This document shows positions 55,288 to 64,000 of a stretch of DNA of 64,000 bases, piece by piece. The translations under genes and the position numbers were made by a program. Where the stretch lies: the NCBI RefSeq assembly GCF_030272615.1, contig NC_081406.1, positions 237,003,922 to 237,067,921 of the forward strand, read 5' to 3'. This DNA comes from Cryptomeria japonica. Taxonomy: Eukaryota; Streptophyta; Pinopsida; Cupressales; Cupressaceae. The notes under the pieces are model-generated. The model saw only the letters and a list, made by a program, of their open reading frames with translations, was not told where the DNA came from and did not search any database. Positions within the stretch are counted from its first letter, which is position 1. Each line of letters opens with the position of its first letter.

Positions 55288-56524
55288 TGTAAAGCGGAAA
55301 AATCGAACCCTAGTTGTTCTCCCCTCCCCAACTCCAAGGAGAGAGAAGGGAGAGTCACTAGGGTTGATGGTTTTCACTTAGGAGAGACTTTACATTCAAA
55401 AGAGGGGCTGAAGCCCACAAGATCCAATCCCACGCAATGCAAGATTGGATTCTATATGAGTTTCAAGGGTTGCGACATCAAGAATACCCTCTTTTATAAA
55501 GAATGTAGATAGAAAGATTGAACTAGGAATGCATGTAAAGTAGGAAAGATTCGCTTATAAACAGAGATAGGGATATGGGATGAAGCTGCGGACCTGGAAT
55601 TAGTAGTAAAATGTCGAGACGGTGTTGTTCTGCAAATTTGAGTGAAAGTTGACGAGACGATGGCGCCCGGCGTGCACACAGTCCTCCGAAAAATCCGCGA
55701 AACAAAGGGGGATCTGTTCGTCTCTGCACAAGGATTCCAAATCTTCAATTACAGCCGCCTACCTACAACCTACACACAGAAAAGAGAGGACGATTGGGGG
55801 GTTAGGGATGAGGGGTTTGCCTTTAGGTCAAACCCCAGTTTTGGAATTAACCAAGAAATGAGAATGATGTAAATGTTAATGTTTGTAATGTAAACAAGTA
55901 CTGATACCTTGTTGTAAGAATGTTTGTATTCTTACATGCGAAGGTGTAATGTATGTAGTATGTTATATGTTGTATGTTGTATGTGATCTCCTCTTCAATG
56001 GTTGAATCCTTGTCTTGAATGCAACACTTAGCCTTGAATGGAGACTTAGAATGCTCAATTGCTTGAAGGAATGCTTGAATGCTTGAATGCTTGAATGTTT
56101 GAATATCGCTTTCGCCTCTTGCTCACATATATTTTTCCCTCTTTTTTTTGGAAGAGGAAATGTAGTTTATATACTTGTCAATTAGGGTTGATAGACTGAT
56201 TTTCCCGACCTTAGGCCGACCAAGAAACATTATTTCCTAAATTGCAAACTTAAAGACCCGATGCCCAAAAGAGACCGGGCCCAAAATAGGGCCAGGGACT
56301 AGGGCGCTGGGCGCCATGGTCCTGGGGGACCAGGGCGCTGGGCGCCATGGTCTCACCTCTCGGGACAGCAGGTTGCAAGGAGGGATCAGGCCAAGGTGCA
56401 GAAAATGCAGTTTTTGATGTTATAAACAGGTTTCGGGGTCTCCATTCAGGTTCAACGTTGCACCGCCATCGTGAAGACCCAAATGCAGTCGAAATTGCAA
56501 GTGTCACAATTTTAGGACGCTACA
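55288..56524 (-). repeat. 5' LTR of element B (1237 bp)
   Basis: TGTAAAGCGG...GGACGCTACA, followed by GCCTT. Two minisatellite units (about 56290-56350). Confidence 0.93.
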
Positions 56525-56529
56525 GCCTT

Positions 56530-57258
56530 AAAGGAATTTCTTGTCTCCACATTCCTCAAGGTTCATTGGGAAGACTTCCTAATGTGCCTTGAGAAGAGCA
56601 AGGGATAAGATTTTTCTTGAGGGATGGAAAGGAAGAATTAAAAATCTCTTCAAAAGGGATGCTCATGGGGATTGGAGGAATAAGGAGGAATTAAAAATTC
56701 CTTGGAAGATGAGATGCCTAGAGAAATGTGAGATTTTGAAAATCTCACATTCACCTAGGAAAAGAGCATTTAAGGAGAGTGGTTGGATAGAAGGGACAAG
56801 GAGTTGACTTTGTCGCTAATCATGATGATTAGGCACTAGCAACTCATTAGGAGAGGAATTAGAGGAAATATTAGGTGGGATTGGGGTAAATAAGATTTGT
56901 AGGAGGATTTGAATAGGAGAGAGAATGAGTGGAGGGAATTAAAAATTAGAAGAATAATGCTAAGTGAGCTTAGGGAGTTTTTAGAAGAATTTATTAGGTT
57001 AATGATGGATTAGGAAAAAGGTGATTTGTAGGAATCACTTAGATCAACTAATTAATTGAAATTAATTAGTTAAGAGGAGGAATTTGAGGAGATTTAATAT
57101 TGAGGATTTTTAGAAGAATAAAAGGGGATTGATTTATTAAATAAATCAATCAACAGACTATAGTGACAATATTAATTATAATAATTAATATTGAGGAGAA
57201 TTAAAAATTGGCATCAGGACCTTTAAAATAATTAAAATAATTATTTTTAAGTGTCTAC
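56530..57258 (-). repeat. 5' LTR of element J, outer part
   Basis: Resumes J after B. It is AT-rich with AGGAATTAAAAATTC-like phrases and no gene. The minus-strand start TGTAGACACTTAAAAATAAT resembles the G LTR start TGTAGACGTATAAAAATG, which sets the boundary with K at 57258/57259. Confidence 0.6.
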
Positions 57259-58298
57259 AACAAGCACCTAGAGCTTGGTATGCAAGATTGGATAAATATC
57301 TTTTGAAGCTTGGTTTTACTAAGGGCAGTGTTGACAGTAATTTATATTATAAGATCATTGATGATGATATACTGATTATTGAAGTATTTTTTGATGACAT
57401 TATTTTTGGAGGTGAAGATAAGTTATGCATAGAATTTTCTAAGAATATGGAGAAATAATTTGAGATGTCTATGATTAGTGAGATGAAATTTTTCTTAGGT
57501 TTGCAGATTACTCAGACTCACAAAGGTATTTTCATCTATCAAACTAAATATGCTAATGAATTGTTGAAGAAATTTGGTATGAGAGATTCTAAACCGGTAA
57601 GTACTCCTATGGTTACAATTGAGAAATTGACAAGAAAAGATGTTTCTGCACCGGTAAATCCTACAAGATACAAATCTATGATTGGAGGTCTATTTTATTT
57701 GACTCAAACTAGGCCTGACATTATGAATGTTGTTTGTATTGTTTCAAGATTTCAGAGTGATCCTAGAGAAAATCATGAGATGGTGGTGAAAAGGATTTTT
57801 AGATACTTACAAGGTACATCAGGATATGGTTTGTGGTACCCTAAGGATGATAACTTTACTTTATGTGCATATACAGATGTTGATTGGGCTGGAGATATTG
57901 ATGACCAGAAAAGTACTTCCGGTGGAGCTTTCCTTCTTGGAAAAAAGTTGGTTTCATGGATCAGCAAGAAACAGTCATGTACTTATTTATCTACTATTGA
58001 AGTTGAGTATGTTGTTGTTGCTACTAACTGTACACAAGTTTTATGGATAAAGAAAATGTTGAAGGATATAAAGGTGGATTGTGATGCACTGATAGTCATT
58101 CATTGTGATAACTCTGTTGCTGTTGCTATATCAAAGAATCTGGTATTTCATTCTAAAACAAAGCACATATCTATAAAGTATAACTTTTTGAAGGAAAATG
58201 TGGAAGCAAATGAAGTTAGACTGGTTTATGTGAATACTAAAGAGAAGATTGCAGATATTTTCACTAAACCTTTGCGAAGGAATCATTTGAGTACCTGA
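57259..58298 (+). pseudogene. RT C-terminal half and RNase H of element K
   Basis: QAPRAWYARLDKYLLKLGF is followed by EVFFDDIIFGGEDK (about 57380-57420), where FVDD is expected but both Asp residues are kept. A TAA interrupts at 57457 (Glu in H). The open frame 57465-58298 gives EMKFFLGLQIT, the connection, then RNase H with TDVDWAGD, QKSTSGGAF, STIEVEYVV (catalytic Glu kept), VIHCDNSVAV and ADIFTKPLRRN, so this domain is essentially complete at 277 codons. It ends at a TGA where the family continues with a short tail. Confidence 0.85.
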
Positions 58299-58690
58299 GA
58301 GATAGATTGGGAATTTCTGCCCCTTCGGTAGAGACTTGATTGATGTGGGTTAGCATCAGTCTGGCATACACTATCAGAGATACTATCCATTCTGGCACTA
58401 ATGTGGGATGCTACTACACAGGGGGGTAGTTAGCTTTGTGATTTAGTTGTTTATTTTTTTGCTTTGATATTTTTGTCATTTTTTTGGCATTAATGTTAAA
58501 GGGGGAGAGATATTGATGTGAAAAAGACAAATAAAGAAAAGAAAAAGTCACAAGGGGAGAGATATTGACATTCAGAGTTGTATGTGGGAGATTGTTGGTT
58601 GTCTTCCATTTGGGGGAGACTTGTTTGGCATTTCTTGGTACTTAGATGTTTTTCACATCTAGTGTTGCCATCAATGCCAAAGTGGGAGAT
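58299..58690 (+). other. 3' untranslated region of K with several purine tracts
   Basis: No gene. Purine tracts GGGGGAGAG (58501), GGGGAGAG (58554), GGGGGAGA (58611) and GTGGGAGAT (58682) precede the LTR, an arrangement like E and L. Confidence 0.65.
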
Positions 58691-59888
58691 TTTTGGCCAT
58701 TTGGTGGAATTGATTATGTGTTGCATTGACGTTTTATCATTGATGCCAACACTAGTTGTTTGGATGCTTTACCGACACCCTTTTGGTCCTGGTAGGATGA
58801 GTGCTTTTTGGTTGATTTGGATCCAGCATCATCTAGTAAGCTCCAGTATAGTTTGGTGATGGAATTGGCTTGTTCATGATACTCATGTTCATATTTGGTC
58901 AATTGGTTTTGGTCTAGTGATCGGATGTTATCCTGTTTGCTTAGAAGCTTAGTTTCTGGTTCCGACGAGGGTTTCACCGGTAGAGATTTTGGTGGATATC
59001 TTTGATGAATTGCATAAGTGGTGTTGGTGTAGTTTCTGGTGGAGTTTCAGGATTCTGTTGGTGATCATGTTTGAGACTTGGCGGATGGAGATCATTGTTG
59101 TAGCATGTGGACCTATATCGAGTCCCAGTTGATCTAGGTTATGGACCAGCTCTAATGTAACATGTGGATTGGACCTATCGATGTATTTCTGGGATGTCTT
59201 GTGTTGGATATTATTTGTTTGGTCTAAGGCTAACATGTTTTGTAATAATGTAATTGGTTTATTGTTTGGTGGTCGACCTAATTGTTTATGGTCGAGGGTT
59301 TGTATATATAGATGTAAGATCTCATTGTAGATCATCATGGTTATGGTTAGAGGTCATGGTCAAGGAATGTAATGTGCGAATAATGTAATATGAACAAGGA
59401 AGAGGAGTTGGTCGATCATTGGAGATCGAATTGGGTGTATGTAAGAGGATTTAGTCTTTTGGTATTGAGCTTAACCGAAACTGTACTCAGGCATAGGAGA
59501 TGCTCCAGATTGTAGTCTAGATTTCTATGTAGTCAATGAGGCTCCTTTTGTGATGAGCAGTGCGCTCTATGTTGTTGGCATTCCTACAAGTGCAGGCCCC
59601 TCAATTGTAATTCACATACTTACTGCAGAAGTATTATCTGATTGTGGGTAGGGTTCCCACAGTGGTTTTTCCCTTTACCGGGTTTTCCACGTACAAATAT
59701 TGGTGTCATGCGGATGGTATTTATTCTATGATTATTATTTATGCTTAATTGGTTTAACTGCTATTTTGGTATTCATGTTTTGGGTTCTAGTATTAAAGTT
59801 TAAATTGATAATGGTTCCGGTAATCTATGACAATGGATTCACCCTCCCCCCCTCTCATTTGTCTTTCGGTTATTTGAACTGTCTAACA
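58691..59888 (+). repeat. 3' LTR of element K (1198 bp)
   Basis: Starts TTTTGGCCATTTGG (family TGTTGGTATTTTGG, so the G is lost) right after the purine tract, and ends CTGTCTAACA. It contains GGTTTTCCACGTACAAATATTGGTG-type sequence and a C homopolymer near the end, both shared with the E and L LTRs in the other orientation. Confidence 0.82.
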
Positions 59889-61957
59889 TGACAACACATC
59901 TCTCAAACATCCTCAAATATCTCATAAGCACATATTTACAACACACAACAAGCAATCCCCAACAACACTAATCCAAGGAATGTATCAAAATGAAAGGATA
60001 CCAATAATAAGTAGAAAGGGAATTTGAAAGTAGAATAATTTGTAGACCACAAAGATATATTACATAAAAAAGTAGAGGAGAAACAAAATTCAAGTATATA
60101 AAAAAGACCAACTTAAAGAGAGGACATAAGGAATTTTCAATAAGATATTTATATAAGGAACATACAATAAGTTGTAGATGAAGAATTTTTGGGCCTTATA
60201 AGATCATCAAAAAGTTTGATTCACAAAATGTAGGTTAGGTTAAATTACCAAAAACTTTAGGTATATTACTAGTATTTAAAATTGTATATTTAAATAAATA
60301 TCATGGAGAAGAGTTTAAAGGTAGAGAAGAGGTGAATTAAAGAAAATAAATACTAGAATGACATAAATAAGAATAGGAGATATTGGGGTCTAAATTTGGA
60401 AGAGCACTAGCAAAAAGAAGCATAAAAAATATTTAGTGAAATGGAAAGGAAGGCCAATCACAAAAGCAATATGTATATCTAAAGATGAGGTGAACTATTT
60501 TAGTTTTCATCTAGTCATCCCAAAGTGAGGAACCTGATTTTTAATTACTTAGGGTGTCTAATACAACATCCCAAGTGTAATAGCTATCTTACATCAACTA
60601 AGAATATTTTTTAATATTTGTTTTGATTTGTAAGTTTCCTAATAGTGTTTCAATCATCATGCACTAAATGCAAAATATTATTGATATCATAATCATTAAT
60701 TCATATTCTTGTTCTAGTCATCATTTCAACACGTCAGACTTTCAAACATGAGATCTTACTATGTGGCATAACAAATTAATTCTAGAGCTCCAATTTGACA
60801 CCAAATACTACATTAATGTGATGATTTTTTTTTTAAATTAGTTGTCAGTTTAAGATGTGACTTATCAAATTTCTTATCAAATAAGACCTAGTTAGGCTAT
60901 GCATAAAAATCCAAGCTTTATTGTAATAGTTAAAAGCACATGCTAACTTATTGGTGTCAAGGAGGTTTGTGGTTAGAAACACATTATATCTTAGTGCCTA
61001 TTTACCGCATTCATTTTAAAAATCTCCTTTTACACATTTCATTATGCATTAAACTTTGTGTGACCTTATTGGTCAATGCACAACATATTAATTCCTTGAA
61101 CACACTATATAAGCATATTTCACATTAAACAAATAGGTAATTAGCTTGGTCCTAGGTCTAGGAAATGAATTTCTAGTAATAAGTTGAAGACAGTTAATCC
61201 AAAAGGAACTAATGGAGTTTAGTGGAAGACTTATGATAATTCTATTATAAATTAACTCAAAGATTATAATTCATAAACTGATTGTGTCTATGATTTATTT
61301 AATATTGATGTCTCCTATTGTAACCCTTGTGAAAAGTTTCAAATTTAATACTAATTGTGATCTAATAATCATATTTCAATTAATTTAATATCATTCGATT
61401 CAACTATAAGTGTTTGTGTATTTGGTTACATCGTTAGACAATACCATGACTAGGTTACTTTAGTTGAGATATTGATTTCTTATTGGAGAACACCATTTGG
61501 AAATTCATTTTTAGCATCCACCTGATGTATTCCCCAAGGATTTTGAGCTAAGGATGCTCAGTTTTGCATGTAGGGAAGAGTTCTCATTGTAAACTGTGCA
61601 TGTCACTAAGTAAATCCTATTATAAATAACCTTATCTTTTATTTGTATAGTTTACCATTAGAGTTGTATTTGACTTTATAAAGTTGATGACAATCAACAT
61701 TATTTTGTTTTGAAGGTGGGGGAACAAGACCCCGGGTCTTGTTTTTAATTATTGGCATGTTATAATTTTATTGCATGCCCCCACTTCTTATCTCTATTAG
61801 TTTCCTTCAAAGTTTGAGGTGCACTTTCATAGAAAGCCATTAAAGAATGATATCAATGTAAGTCAATTTTTCATGTAGAGAGGTTCTTTAGGTTATATTC
61901 TAAAATTAGGATTTGATCCCATTTAGGTCTTTTAGGTTAAGATTTATAATATATATT
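59889..61957. other. Unassigned AT-rich DNA without recognisable gene
   Basis: About 2 kb with no LTR, pol motif or supported reading frame. The longest frame (60940-61128, 62 codons) has no domain. A hairpin-rich stretch lies at 61681-61784. This is the only sizeable part of the window not explained by an element and may be old, decayed repeat. Confidence 0.5.
61716..61784. repeat. Compound inverted repeat
   Basis: GTGGGGG (61716) pairs with CCCCCAC (61778-61784). Inside is AACAAGACC-CCG-GGTCTTGTT (61723-61743, perfect 10-bp arms) and a GGCATG/CATGCC pair. A further GTTGAT...ATCAAC pair lies just upstream (about 61683). Confidence 0.6.
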
Positions 61958-62442
61958 TGTTGGATTCAAGGAACACTAAGAGGGGGGTGAATCAGTGTTC
62001 TAAAATATTTAACTTTGTTAACCTAGTCTTTAAACCACTTAATGCATATGAAGAAAAGTGAAATGTAGAAGCACATAGCAAAAATCACCAACACCATAAC
62101 ACCCAGATTTTTAACTAAAAACTCAGTTAAGAGAAAACCCACAATGAGATTATCTGACATTTAAATACAATAAACTTTATTCCCTATCGGCTGGGGTGTC
62201 AGTATGCATTGTAGCCATTGTTGGTGAAGTGTTTGTTGGTGAATGTAGATGTCTATGCTGGTGTCAGTAACTGTTGGTGGCTTACACGATGAGTGCCAGG
62301 AGGTTGTCAGATGATTGCCATCAATGACAACACCAACTATTCTCATAAGAGTTTAGAATGCCAACAATCTCCCCATTTGGCATTGATGGCAACACTCATG
62401 AGAAAAATCCAAAAACCAAAGTCCAAAAAGTTACCAAAAAGA
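61958..62442 (-). mobile_element. Element M: copia 3' LTR remnant
   Basis: A 409-bp LTR (61958-62366) with TGTTGGATTC...GCCAACA ends, the GAGGGGGGTGAATCAG outer motif shared with E and L, and the purine tract ATCTCCCC at 62367 followed by 76 bp of internal sequence. It is cut by element L. Its short length and sequence set it apart from the E family. Confidence 0.7.
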
Positions 62443-63508
62443 TGTTAGGTCCTAGAGACAACTGAGAGGGGGGGGGGGGGGTGAATCAGTTGTCTAATAA
62501 ATTCAAACCAAAAAAAAATTAACCAACTCAATGCTTAATACCGGTAAACCAGTTAAGTATGCCGGTAGACAGTGTTAACAGTAAATTGCTATACCGGTAA
62601 GGATTAATGTATGAAACATAAACATAAAGTCATCCACGACACATAACACCAATATTTGTACATGGAAACCCTATAAGCGAAAAAAACCACGGTGGGAAAC
62701 CTTACCCACAATCAGATGATACTACTGCATATACTAAGTGTACATAATGGGGTCTGCACATGCAGAAAGGCCAACAGCCTAGAGCTCACTGCTCAATCAC
62801 AAAATGGGAGTCACACTGACTACAATCGGATGGTTAAATCCAATAAGAATGTACTGCACAAAATAGCATCTTCATATGCTGGATTCAGTACCAGTGTAAT
62901 TCTAATATGCTTCTAAAAAAAACCTAGCTTCACCTTCAAATGATGTCTTCATGTATACCTCTTCTTGATCTCGCATATACCTTTACTCAATTCTTTTTCG
63001 CATTCCACACTTGATCTTACAAATAAGATCTTACATATATACCATACCCTAAGATCAATTTTAGTAGGTCGGCTCTACAACATATTACAATAAAATCATT
63101 TTACAAACAATATAATATCCGATGCAATAACCGATTGAACATGTTGGCTTAATGCATTTACAACAATAATAAATCATCTCCATAGCGTGCCATGCTGATC
63201 TGGAAAAGATAAACCTACGGGTGTAACCCCAGATAACCTAGACCTATTTGCTGGTAAAAGCAAATATGCAAATATGAATATACGATTGATTAATTATTCA
63301 AAACAAAGTGTCCACATGATGTCTTTGATATTATCAAGTGTCTTCCATATCATTCCAGGTACCGGTGAACATTATATCCTGCCAGTGAACCATATATCAA
63401 TAACTGTGCAATAGTTACTTGCTTGCCGATGAATGTTGTTGGATCTCCAAAGTGCTTGTTTTCAGTAGGTGTTGACATCAATGACAAAACCATACCAAAA
63501 TACCAACA
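62443..63508 (-). repeat. 3' LTR of element L (1066 bp)
   Basis: An uninterrupted reference copy of the E-family LTR. It carries a 14-G homopolymer (62468-62481) where E has 8 and M has 6. Confidence 0.88.
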
Positions 63509-63829
63509 ATCTCCCCCTTTGGCATTGATGGCAACACAAGATGGAAAAACCATCAAAGTGCCAAAATAGAAATGCCAAATATCAAAAACCAAAAATCTCC
63601 ATTTCTCCCCCTGGCAGCAACATGTGTTTATCCAAAGATTTATTTTTAATACCAATCTCTCCTCAAAAGATAATGTGTTTTTCCATAGATATCTCTCCCC
63701 CTTTGACATCAAATGCCAAAGCTACAAAATTCAAGTTCATACAAAATACCAACTACTCCCCCTGAGAAGTAGCTTCCTCATCAAAGACCGGAATAAAAGA
63801 TTTGTCTTTTAATTCTATCGGTTGATGAC

Positions 63830-64000
63830 AATCATCAACTATCTAAGTCTCTACCGGTGGTGGTATGACTCCAAGTTGATTTCTGAGATATTCAAAAGTC
63901 TCCTTAGGCAAAGGTTTTGTGAAAATATCTACAAGTTGTTCTTTAGTATTCACATAAACCAGTTTTATCTCTTTTTCTTCAACTTTTTCCCTTAGAAAAT
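63830..64000 (-). pseudogene. RNase H C-terminal end of element L (partial)
   Basis: Minus-strand sequence matches E at 13660-13830: the TKPLPKE region followed by EYLRNQLGV and the Pro-rich end. The frame is open as far as the window edge, but most of the domain lies outside, so its state is unknown. Confidence 0.6.

Larger units (their letters stand above)
48668..56524 (-). mobile_element. Element B: full-length, pol-less Ty3/gypsy element
   Basis: 7857 bp, TG...CA ends, perfect target duplication GCCTT (48663-48667 and 56525-56529). Both LTRs are present and similar, with PBS and PPT in place. The 5380-bp interior encodes gag, a protease-like region and an acidic tail but no RT, RNase H or integrase. 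Element A has the same 3' structure, so the lack of pol looks like a family trait, as in gag-only non-autonomous elements. Mobilisation would need enzymes in trans. Confidence 0.93.
40873..57258 (-). mobile_element. Element J: Tat/Ogre-like Ty3/gypsy remnant carrying B
   Basis: Minus-strand order: 5' LTR (57258-56530 and 48667-about 48147, split by B), probable PBS, 20-bp repeat array, conserved leader, gag, protease with G-patch-like segment, and RT up to the YVDD region, where it is cut at 40873. RNase H, integrase and the 3' LTR are gone. The gag style and the PR-RT linker point to the Tat/Ogre lineage. It is heavily decayed. Confidence 0.78.
57259..59888 (+). mobile_element. Element K: 3' part of a Ty1/copia element
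   Basis: Starts mid-RT (QAPRAWYARL) where the J LTR ends. Continues through RNase H to a 3' LTR at 58691-59888. Close to E, H and L at protein level. K and H overlap in the RT-RNase H part, so they are separate copies and not two halves of one. Confidence 0.85.
62443..64000 (-). mobile_element. Element L: 3' end of an E-type copia element
   Basis: A 1066-bp LTR (62443-63508, TGTTAGGTCC...ATACCAACA), then purine tracts at 63511, about 63605, 63698 and 63758 and the start of the internal region, running off the window. Collinear with E 5506-13830. The last 150 bp encode the RNase H C-terminus on the minus strand (TKPLPKET-like). Probable left target site AAAGA (62438-62442), unverified. Confidence 0.85.

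Noticed and set aside
60940-61128. 62-codon host gene
   Set aside because: No domain, no codon bias I can judge, no promoter or intron signal that stands out.

Overview
The window looks like nuclear DNA of a seed plant with a large, repeat-rich genome. A conifer-like genome fits, but nothing here identifies the species. I found no host gene, rRNA or tRNA gene. Nearly all of the 64 kb is LTR retrotransposons inserted into one another, most with stops or frameshifts in their reading frames. Element names A-M are mine.

Layout. 1-2332: 3' half of a Ty3/gypsy element (A, +) ending in a 1252-bp LTR. 2333-29967: a truncated chromovirus (D, -). Its LTR is split into three pieces (4490-5505, 18190-18507, 29704-29967) by copia element E (5506-18184, TSD CTATG) and by non-coding element G (18508-29698). 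E itself carries copia element F in its 3' LTR (5898-12658, TSD AATCC). D sits in a copia gag remnant (I, 29968-30495, -), which abuts copia element H (+, from 30516) head to head. H is split by a full-length chromovirus C (32697-40610, -, TSD GTATT). 40873-57258: a Tat/Ogre-like gypsy (J, -) whose 5' LTR is split by B (48668-56524, -, TSD GCCTT), a full-length relative of A without RT, RNase H or integrase. 57259-59888: 3' end of a copia element (K, +). 59889-61957: about 2 kb that I cannot assign. 61958-62442: a copia LTR remnant (M). 62443-64000: the start of another E-type copia element (L, -).

Most unusual signals. (1) Just after its primer-binding site, G carries 27 copies of a TAGCGC core spaced exactly 21 bp apart, in five blocks separated by AT-rich spacers. 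The related element J has a degenerate 20-bp version at the matching place, and both are followed by a shared leader block. (2) Two neighbouring hairpins in G keep their pairing although most stem bases differ. (3) A 2549-bp direct repeat in G contains the 3' LTR plus 1140 bp of G's own 5' flank. This is not a normal retrotransposon structure and suggests one-sided repair synthesis or an assembly error. (4) A head-to-head copia junction holds a 20-nt copy of nearby integrase sequence. (5) Most inactivating stops sit where glutamine or arginine codons are expected, as C-to-T decay of methylated DNA would produce.

The elements do not form a pathway. Autonomous types (C, E, F, H and K when intact) would have made gag, protease, integrase, reverse transcriptase and RNase H. 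A/B and G lack pol and would have needed enzymes from relatives, J-type elements being the likely source for G.
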